From: a bacterium | GTDB taxonomy: Bacteria > Margulisbacteria > Marinamargulisbacteria > SXXA01 | Direction of reading: 5' to 3' | DNA length: 16,440 nucleotides | Assembly: GCA_010027915.1 (NCBI GenBank) | Contig: RGUG01000006.1 | Location: 1-16,440 of the forward strand | Notes under the pieces: generated by a model | What the model saw: the letters and a program-made list of their open reading frames with translations, nothing else | What the model was told of the DNA's origin: nothing | Databases searched by the model: none | In this document: positions 1 through 5,849 of the stretch, piece after piece | Layout of the letters: each line of letters begins with the position of its first letter | Numbering within the stretch: position 1 is the first letter of the stretch | Program-made: the position numbers and the translations under genes

Positions 1-2
1 TC

Positions 3-715
3 GAGTTTGAAACTCGTACCTCTGAGATAAGGGAACCCAATGGAAAAGTAATTTTTTCCCAAAAAAATGTCGTGGTGCCGCAGCAGTGGTCACAAGTAGC
101 TACCGATATTCTGGCGCAAAAATATTTTAGAAGGGCTGGAGTTCCTCAAGAAGAGAGTGGCGACTTGGGGGGCGAAAACGATGCGAGACAGGTTTTTCAT
201 CGACTAGCGGGGTGTTGGACGGATTGGGGAAATCGGTTTGGTTACTTTACCACCGAAAGAGATGCCAAGGCCTTCTATGATGAAGTGAGCTTTATGTTAG
301 CGAACCAGATGGCGGCGCCGAACAGTCCTCAGTGGTTCAATACCGGCTTGTACTACGCCTATGGGATTACGGGGCCTTCACAAGGACATTTTTACGTCGA
401 TCCGAAAACAAAAAAGCTCAAGAGTCTGACAATGCTTATGAGCATCCGCAGCCGCATGCCTGTTTTATTCAAAGTGTTTCAGATGATTTGGTAAACGAAA
501 ATGGGGTGATGAATTTATGGACTCGCGAAGCGAGGTTATTCAAATACGGGTCTGGGACCGGGACAAACTTTAGCAATCTTCGCTCAGAGGGCGAGAAATT
601 GTCTGGCGGAGGCAGATCATCAGGACTTATGTCCTTTCTGAAAATCGGGGATCGAGCTGCGGGAGCGATAAAAAGTGGAGGCACAACAAGAAGAGCTGCC
701 AAAATGGTCTGTTTA
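3..715 (+). pseudogene. nrdJ: Adenosylcobalamin-dependent ribonucleotide reductase fragment (both ends missing, one frameshift)
   Basis: Class II ribonucleotide reductase reduces ribonucleotides to deoxyribonucleotides using adenosylcobalamin. The reading frame is already open at position 3 (EFETRTSEIR...), so the gene begins outside the window. Family-typical blocks follow: [49 protein letters not shown] (its Cys is one of the redox-active cysteines of the family), [16 protein letters not shown] and [14 protein letters not shown]. The frame shifts near 410-420: frame 3 carries the protein up to about DPKTKK and frame 2 carries it from about ESDNAYEHP. Adding one A to the A6 run before gctcaag would restore a continuous protein. 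Family similarity stops dead at MVCL (about 715), where DxDHP-type sequence is expected, and opposite-strand flagellar sequence begins. By hand count GC is about 48%, lower than neighbouring genes. Identity is secure; whether this DNA belongs beside flgH is doubtful. Confidence 0.88.
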
Positions 716-716
716 G

Positions 717-1275
717 CGGCTGTGTCTTCTGTTTCTGTCGTGTTGTAATCCAGAATTGCGCCATTTGTCGCCTCAAGGTTGACATTTCCTGTACTGGAAG
801 TTCCTTCGTAACTCTTAATGCGAATGGTTTCAATTTCGTTGTTAACTTTGACTTTGTGCTCCCCTACCACGTACACATTGCCCCCTTCTAATATTTCGGT
901 AATCACCGCTGTGACCACCGCCCTCACGTTGCTTTTTCGGGCGGTTTGCCCGGTTCCCTGATACGTGTCGTTTCCCGACAAGCGGCCACTGAATGTCTTT
1001 CGCAAGGTCTCGTTACCCAATAAGTTGGCTACTTGGTCCCAACCCGACAGCAAGTCCATGCCAATACCCGACTGTTTGGTGGTTTTGGTGGTGGCCTCTT
1101 GGGCAGCCGAACTGGTTTCTGAAATCAAAATAGTCACCACATCACCCACCCGTAACCGTTTGCGTTCGGCGGTATATAGATTCCCCTTGGCGTTGTCCCA
1201 TATGGAGTCAGCCCACACCACACCCCATACTGCGACCATACTAATGACCAGACACCACCGCAATGCGCTTCGCAT
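717..1275 (-). CDS. flgH: Flagellar L-ring protein FlgH, 3' end replaced
   Basis: FlgH forms the L ring around the flagellar rod in the outer membrane. The N-terminus is a signal peptide ([10 protein letters not shown]..., hydrophobic core, cleavage probably after VWA) followed by the family block [21 protein letters not shown] and [14 protein letters not shown]; later [21 protein letters not shown] also fits. No lipobox cysteine is present, although most described FlgH proteins are lipoproteins. After IETIRI (about position 820) the expected SGxVRPxDI and NTVxSxxxADAxI blocks are absent. A Gly/Asn/Thr-rich stretch ([19 protein letters not shown]...) appears instead, and after about 717 the frame only shadows nrdJ. 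As the sequence stands, the minus-strand frame stays open to 469. ATG 1275 is chosen because GGAGGGAG lies just upstream. It overlaps the end of flgA by 35 nt, so the two are probably cotranscribed. Identity is good for the N-terminal two thirds; the end is unreliable. Confidence 0.8.
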
Positions 1276-1954
1276 CGGTTACCACTCCCTCCATGATTCG
1301 ATTCGTATTCAATCGAACCGATACCTTCTCGCCACGTCGACCCGACTCAAGGGCAACCCCTTGCAATTCGATCACAATACCGCCTTTGTGATAGGTCACC
1401 AAGACACGATCACCGACCTGAACCATATGATGCCCCCTGATCATGGCATTGGTCAACCGCATACCAGGGCCAATGGCCGTTACGGTCTCTTGCCCTACCA
1501 CTGCGTCCAAGTTAGATATCCCCCATTCACGATGAGAGCCCAGTGACATGGTGTTAAGGGTGACCTGATGGGACTCGATCCGTGTGCGACGCGGTATCAT
1601 GGTAATCGCGGTTACCACCGGGGCATAGGCCAGCGTCTGAACCACCACGTTGCGGGATACCCGCTGACCATTTGACTGCTCTAGTTGAATGGGAATCACC
1701 GTTCGACCAATCAAATTAGCCTGTTCAGGTAATTGAAAGGACACCGACTTGGCCGACTGCCACTCCCCCGCCAATGCCTTGTCTCCTAACAGCGACACCT
1801 TGACCGTCGCATTGGGCACCCCTGTGCGGGCATCGGTTACCCGTGACACAATGGCGTCCCTGATGGCACGCTCGGTCTCGGTATAGGACGCCCCCCAAAG
1901 AACGCCCCCCACCAACAAAAGGCCCCAACCAATGGCCTTATTTACCGAGATCAT
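1241..1954 (-). CDS. flgA: Flagellar P-ring assembly chaperone FlgA
   Basis: FlgA is a periplasmic chaperone needed to polymerise the P-ring protein FlgI around the rod. The 237-residue product starts with a signal peptide (AIGWGLLLVGGVLWGAS). The C-terminal half is an SAF-like/ChapFlgA domain: IPRRTRIESHQVTLNTM, then the family-typical pattern GMRLTNAMIRGHHMVQVGDRVLVTYHKGGIVIELQGVALESGRRGEKVSVRL (positions about 1300-1450 on the minus strand), ending in a short VxGVV strand. The N-terminal half is less conserved, as is usual in the family. Start ATG 1954 overlaps the flgG stop by 17 nt, and the 3' end overlaps flgH by 35 nt, so the genes are likely translationally coupled. The order flgG-flgA-flgH is common in non-enteric flagellar operons. 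flgI, FlgA's partner, is not in the window and could lie beyond the broken flgH. Confidence 0.88.
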   Translation of the reverse strand: MISVNKAIGWGLLLVGGVLWGASYTETERAIRDAIVSRVTDARTGVPNATVKVSLLGDKALAGEWQSAKSVSFQLPEQANLIGRTVIPIQLEQSNGQRVSRNVVVQTLAYAPVVTAITMIPRRTRIESHQVTLNTMSLGSHREWGISNLDAVVGQETVTAIGPGMRLTNAMIRGHHMVQVGDRVLVTYHKGGIVIELQGVALESGRRGEKVSVRLNTNRIMEGVVTDAKRIAVVSGH

Positions 1955-2744
1955 TACCCGATTTTAACATTTGATCGCCGGTGTTAATCGCTTTAATGGT
2001 GACGTCAAACGCCCGCTGACACAACACCATGGCCATCATTTCTTCGATGACATTTACATTAGAGAATTCCAGTGCACGTTGCCGAATACCCCCCGCCAGG
2101 TTTTGGCTGGGAATTTGGAAAGTGGGGGCACCTGATGAGGCCGTTTGTTCGTATAGGTTTTGACCAATATCACGCAATCCTGCCTCGTTGGGAAACACAG
2201 CCAATAAAATCTGACCCACTTCTTGGGGGGTGTTGTTATTGGGGGTTTGAACATAAATACGACCTTCTTCGTTCACAATAATTTCGGTGTATTCACGTGG
2301 CAGCCGAATGGATGGCTCCAGTGGGTGACCATTGGGGTCTACCACATTGCCATCCGCATCCAAATGCAAATTGCCCGCCCGACCAAATACCACCTGGCCA
2401 TCTGGCATTCTGAACTGAAACATACCTGCACCGTCAATGGCCAAATCCAGGGGCTGGTTGGTTACTTCGATGGACCCTTTGGTCATGTCTTTTCGTACTT
2501 CAGAAATGCGAACCCCTTGACCAAATTCCGCATATCGCTTGCGACTGGATCGTGGCGACCCAGGTACGGCATCTTCGGATTCGGTTAGCACGGATTCAAA
2601 TATCAAAGGAAACAAGCTTTCCATTTCGGCAGTGCGTCGCTTGAATCCCACCGTTTGGGCATTGGAAATGTTGTTCACAATCAGCTGCATTTTGCGCTGA
2701 AAGGCACTCATGGCTGACTTGGCCATATGCAATTGGGCAATCAT
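1938..2744 (-). CDS. flgG: Flagellar distal rod protein FlgG
   Basis: FlgG is the main subunit of the distal rod, exported through the flagellar type III apparatus. The 268-residue length is close to the usual 260. The N-terminal rod motif (MAKSAMSAFQRKMQLIVNNISNAQTVGFKR) has the ANNIANxxTxGFK-like signature. A central D1/hook-like region follows (GVRISEVRKDMTKGSIEVTNQPLDLAIDGAGMFQ, FGRAGNLHLDADGNVVDPNGHPLEP), then the C-terminal coiled-coil helix (LEFSNVNVIEEMMAMVLCQRAFDVTIKAINTGDQML). It has no Sec signal, as expected for a rod protein. ATG 2744 is supported by a strong AGGAGGT seven bases upstream. The N-terminal TGFK is TVGFKRR here, a mild variant. It lies downstream of a second rod-type gene and overlaps flgA. 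flgF and flgG products are paralogues; the C-terminal SNVNVIEEM motif makes FlgG the better name. Confidence 0.92.
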   Translation of the reverse strand: MIAQLHMAKSAMSAFQRKMQLIVNNISNAQTVGFKRRTAEMESLFPLIFESVLTESEDAVPGSPRSSRKRYAEFGQGVRISEVRKDMTKGSIEVTNQPLDLAIDGAGMFQFRMPDGQVVFGRAGNLHLDADGNVVDPNGHPLEPSIRLPREYTEIIVNEEGRIYVQTPNNNTPQEVGQILLAVFPNEAGLRDIGQNLYEQTASSGAPTFQIPSQNLAGGIRQRALEFSNVNVIEEMMAMVLCQRAFDVTIKAINTGDQMLKSGNDLGK

Positions 2745-2765
2745 TCGCTTACCTCCTGTTTGGCT

Positions 2766-2807
2766 GTTGGTTGTGCATTCACCATTTGATAGGTGGATGA
2801 AACCAAC
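2766..2807 (-). promoter_or_regulatory. Hairpin in the flgG leader
   Basis: On the minus strand GTTGGTT pairs perfectly with AACCAAC 28 bases later, and CACC/GGTG can form a second stem inside. The structure ends about ten bases before the AGGAGGT Shine-Dalgarno sequence of flgG. It lies in the 181-base gap between the flgF-like gene and flgG, the only sizeable gap in this cluster. It might protect the downstream mRNA after processing or modulate flgG translation. There is no U-run, so it is not an intrinsic terminator. Function is inference only. Confidence 0.3.
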
Positions 2808-2925
2808 CTCACATCTTACTCACACTGCTGACCTGATATGATACTCCCTCCCCCACACAACCCGACTACCATATCACATCTTGACGATCACGCCATCCAT
2901 TTCATCCACACGTACCGTGGATTGG

Positions 2926-3768
2926 TTATTGCCCCCCCATTTGCACGATGGACGTGTTGAGCTTGTTAATCGATTTTCCGGCTTTGGCGGTGGCTTCATA
3001 TACCCTGGATGCCATGGTCAAATCCCCAATCAAGGCTTTCACCACATTGCTTTGCTCAATAAACCCCTGCCGTACCGAATAGACTGTTTCGGTATCAAAC
3101 TCGGGGGTTCCTTCGATCACAAATACCGAGCCATTAACGGTTTGGAGTGCGGCTTGAGACTTGAACACCGCTATCTTTAATCGGTCGATGGGGTCGCCAT
3201 CTACATACAACAACCCTGCTTTTGATACCGCGATTTCCCGTCCGGGTGGAATGGTGATTTCACCCCGTTCGCCCAATACCGGAAACCCCCCCGCCAAGGT
3301 CACCAATCGGCGGTTGCTATCCAACACAAACCGCCCATCCCGGGTGAAGGCCACCCCTGAGGGAATCATGATGCTAAAAAACCCACGGCCAAAGGCATCC
3401 ACAAAAAAATCGAGGGGACCACGGGTTTCAACCGGTGGTCCTGCCGTACGCCACCGATAAAAATGCTTGATCGCAATGCGACCATTCTTGGAATGGTTAA
3501 ACCCTCCGGTTTCGACATAGCCCGGGGTGTCCGTGTTCATGGTGTACAGCATAAACAAATTCCACTGGGCTTGGTGGGCATTCATCGAGTCTACCACCGT
3601 TCTCATGGTGGGATCTTCAATATCCGAATCAGCCGGTGTTTGGGCCCCCAGAGGGGCCATCAATACCACCCACAACCACGCCACCATGAGCATGCGAGTC
3701 AACACGTCGCCACGAGACTTTGCCTTGGGTAATACCGACAGATTGCCACGATTATCCTTTTGTACCAC
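2926..3768 (-). CDS. flgF: FlgF-like flagellar rod protein with an unusual N-terminal signal-type segment
   Basis: This 280-residue protein belongs to the flagellar hook-basal body (FlgF/FlgG) family; in its usual form FlgF sits in the proximal rod. Visible family features are MRTVVDSMNAHQAQWNLFMLYTMNTDTPGYVETGG (a degenerate form of the N-terminal rod motif), GPLDFFVDAFGRGFFSIM, FTRDGRFVLDSNRRLVTLAGGFPVLG, and a C-terminal helix (IEQSNVVKALIGDLTMASRVYEATAKAGKSINKLN). Unlike ordinary rod proteins, about 45 residues precede the rod motif. They contain a basic stretch, a hydrophobic core (MLMVAWLWVVLMAPLGAQ) and a possible cleavage site after PLGA. GTG 3768 is chosen because GGGAGG lies six bases upstream; an ATG five bases earlier is out of frame. 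The stop follows a G7 run; with G6 the frame would continue 18 codons. It is first in the flg cluster. Family is confident; the specific FlgF assignment is moderate. Confidence 0.75.
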   Translation of the reverse strand: MVQKDNRGNLSVLPKAKSRGDVLTRMLMVAWLWVVLMAPLGAQTPADSDIEDPTMRTVVDSMNAHQAQWNLFMLYTMNTDTPGYVETGGFNHSKNGRIAIKHFYRWRTAGPPVETRGPLDFFVDAFGRGFFSIMIPSGVAFTRDGRFVLDSNRRLVTLAGGFPVLGERGEITIPPGREIAVSKAGLLYVDGDPIDRLKIAVFKSQAALQTVNGSVFVIEGTPEFDTETVYSVRQGFIEQSNVVKALIGDLTMASRVYEATAKAGKSINKLNTSIVQMGGQ

Positions 3769-3910
3769 CCCATACCTCCCTCATCGTTTGCCCTGCATAT
3801 TGGGCCTGATCACTTGGTTTTTGGGCACGTTACGACACTTTTTTTCGGGCTGCACTATACGGGCTTTTTGGTGGTTTGAGTAGAGGCATAGTTTTGATAC
3901 ACTACACCAA
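3769..3910. promoter_or_regulatory. Divergent intergenic region between flgF-like gene and ftsQ
   Basis: These 142 bases must hold promoters for both directions. On the + strand TTGAGT (3876-3881) and TACACT (3898-3903) are separated by 16 bases, a plausible sigma70-type promoter whose start would fall at about 3910, directly at the ftsQ ATG. On the minus strand TATAGT (plus positions 3854-3859 as actata) is a possible -10 box for the flagellar genes, but I see no good -35 box. No clear sigma28 or sigma54 flagellar promoter was found by eye. GGGAGG at 3775-3780 (minus strand) is the flgF-like Shine-Dalgarno sequence. Confidence 0.35.
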
Positions 3911-4669
3911 ATGAAAAAATGGTTTGCCGTGATGTGCCTGATGGCACTACTGGGGGCAGGTGTAGGGGGTGGGCTGTATTGGCTCTACACCCGTACCATG
4001 CCCCTTCAAAACATCCAGATTCTCGGGTTGCAATATACACCCTCATCCGAAGTTGAATCCGTCCTCCGGCCTTTGTATGGTCGCAATGCCTTGATGATCT
4101 CGGTCTTGGGTGTCGCCAACCGGCGGGTGTTGTCGAATTTGAACAAAATTGAAACGGTGTCCAGTGATTTTCATTGGCCCAATGGCATGACGATGCGCGT
4201 CACCGAAAAAAAACCCTGGCTTGGTTTCTTGGGGCCCGAGCAAACCGTGGTGATTGCCCACGACGGGACCTTGCTGACCAATGGGGACGTGCTGCCTCAA
4301 GACCCCCAATTGATGTTGGTGCGTGGGGTGACCATTGAAGCCGTATCCAATCAAAAAAAAGTATCCCCTTCCCTCTTACAAACCCTTCGGGCGATTACCA
4401 TCCCCATTCGCCGGGTCTTTCCTCGTGATGAATGCCAAATTGACATCACCGGCCTGATGCTGGGTCCCAATGGGGTCACCTATCAAGACGTGGTTCTTAT
4501 CAAAAACGATACGTTGCCCATTTATCTGGGTACTGAAGAGGCGTTGCCCCAAAAATTACGCCAGCTCACGGCATTTTTTTCGTATCGTGCCACTCTACCC
4601 ACCCCCAATGCCATCGCCTACATTGATGTGCGTTTGGCCAATCGGATTGTGGTGAAATATGCCCCCTAA
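3911..4669 (+). CDS. ftsQ: Cell division protein FtsQ (POTRA domain)
   Basis: FtsQ (DivIB family) is a bitopic inner-membrane protein that links early and late divisome proteins. The 252-residue product has a short cytoplasmic tail (MKKW), one transmembrane helix (FAVMCLMALLGAGVGGGLYWLY, residues about 5-26), then a POTRA domain (NIQILGLQYTPSSEVESVLRPLYGRNALMIS...). The next part, IETVSSDFHWPNGMTMRVTEKKPWLGF and HDGTLL, is the typical FtsQ beta domain with its xExxP-like pattern. ATG 3911 has no Shine-Dalgarno sequence, and a possible promoter ends seven bases before it, so translation could be leaderless. The gene overlaps ftsA by 11 nt. Sequence conservation in FtsQ is low, but topology, length and the ftsA neighbour make the call solid. 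Confidence 0.88.
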   Translation: MKKWFAVMCLMALLGAGVGGGLYWLYTRTMPLQNIQILGLQYTPSSEVESVLRPLYGRNALMISVLGVANRRVLSNLNKIETVSSDFHWPNGMTMRVTEKKPWLGFLGPEQTVVIAHDGTLLTNGDVLPQDPQLMLVRGVTIEAVSNQKKVSPSLLQTLRAITIPIRRVFPRDECQIDITGLMLGPNGVTYQDVVLIKNDTLPIYLGTEEALPQKLRQLTAFFSYRATLPTPNAIAYIDVRLANRIVVKYAP

Positions 4670-5849
4670 TACCCCGGCCATTTTGTCGTTGGATGTGGGG
4701 TCTTCTCGCATTCAGGCCGTGATTGCCACCATTGAAAGTGGGGGTGATTTTCGGGTGGTGGGCGTGGGATCCAGCATCACCCAAGGCATGGATCGGGGTC
4801 TGATTGTCGCCCCTAAAGCCTTGGCCTTGGCAATGGATCGGGCCATTAAGCGGGCCGAACGCGACTGTGGGATTCACCCCGTGGATGTGTTGGTCAGTGT
4901 ACCGCCAGCCCATACACAATTTGGAATTAGTGATGGGTTGATCATGCCCCGACACCCACGCATCACCCGTGAGGACCGGATTGCCTGTATCCAAAAGTCA
5001 AAGGCCGCCATTATGACCCATAACCAGGTCATTCAACACGTGATTCCCATTTCATTTAAAGTCAATGGGGTTGAGGTGGATACCCCCGATGAGTTACTGA
5101 GTGGCAATTTGGAAAGTCGCACCTTTGTGGTGCTCATGCATGCCCCTCAAGCCGATCACTTGTTGGCGGCCACCACCCAATTGGGATTGTGTATCAAAGG
5201 CTTGGTGTATGGCCCCCAAGGGGCGGCACATGTTTGTTTATCGGATGACGAACGAAAACAGGGGGCTTTGTTAGTGGATATTGGGTATTCTTTTACCACC
5301 GTGTCACTGTTTAAACGAGGGGTCATGATCGAATCGTATGCCTTACCCATTGCAGGTGATCGCATCACCAAGGATTTAATGGCCTGTTTGGGTGTCGATG
5401 AATCCGAAGCCGAACGCTTGAAAGTGGTCATCGGGTCGTCCACGCCCGATGAATGGGACACGCGGGATACCCATGTGATGTCCACGATTGACCGGGGACG
5501 TGTGGATGTCAAACGGGTCTATATCGCACGGATTATTGAAGCCCGCACCGTTGAGTTGTTGCAATTGGTTGCCAAAAAAGCCCGTATTCAACCCGATTTC
5601 CCTTATCCGATTGTGCTAACCGGTGGGTGCACCCTGTTGCATGGCATCGCCCACACCGCCGAGCGGGTCTGGGGGCATCCCGTACGGATCGGCCCGCCAC
5701 AAACAGGGGCCATCGACCCTGCCCATTGGGATTACCCCACCGCCTTGGGGCTGATTTGCATGGCCCTTCGCACAGGGGTGATTACCCCCCCAGGGGCACC
5801 CAGCTGGTGGCAACGGGCTCGAACCCTCATTGGCAGGAATTGGTTTTAA
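4659..5849 (+). CDS. ftsA: Cell division protein FtsA
   Basis: FtsA is an actin-like ATPase that ties FtsZ filaments to the membrane and recruits later divisome proteins. The 396-residue length is usual. The actin-fold motifs are present: phosphate-1 LSLDVGSSRIQAVIA (residues about 9-23), phosphate-2 GALLVDIGYSFTTVSLF, and adenosine motif PIVLTGGCTLLHGI. Between them is the FtsA-specific 1C/SHS2-type region (PVDVLVSVPPAHTQFGISDG ... VIPISFKVNGVEVDTP). The GDRITKDLMACLGVDESEAERLK block is typical. The C-terminus PSWWQRARTLIGRNWF is a short amphipathic helix, the membrane-targeting sequence of the family. ATG 4659 overlaps ftsQ by 11 nt. In most dcw clusters ftsZ follows; here the stop TAA shares a base with the ligA ATG. 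Identity is very confident. Confidence 0.95.
   Translation: MPPNTPAILSLDVGSSRIQAVIATIESGGDFRVVGVGSSITQGMDRGLIVAPKALALAMDRAIKRAERDCGIHPVDVLVSVPPAHTQFGISDGLIMPRHPRITREDRIACIQKSKAAIMTHNQVIQHVIPISFKVNGVEVDTPDELLSGNLESRTFVVLMHAPQADHLLAATTQLGLCIKGLVYGPQGAAHVCLSDDERKQGALLVDIGYSFTTVSLFKRGVMIESYALPIAGDRITKDLMACLGVDESEAERLKVVIGSSTPDEWDTRDTHVMSTIDRGRVDVKRVYIARIIEARTVELLQLVAKKARIQPDFPYPIVLTGGCTLLHGIAHTAERVWGHPVRIGPPQTGAIDPAHWDYPTALGLICMALRTGVITPPGAPSWWQRARTLIGRNWF

Noticed and set aside
1..16. Perfect palindrome cgagtttgaaactcg at the window start
   Set aside because: It lies inside nrdJ coding sequence (FETR) and is explained by the codons.
469..716. flgH frame running on to 469
   Set aside because: This part is the antisense shadow of clearly coding nrdJ sequence and has no FlgH similarity.
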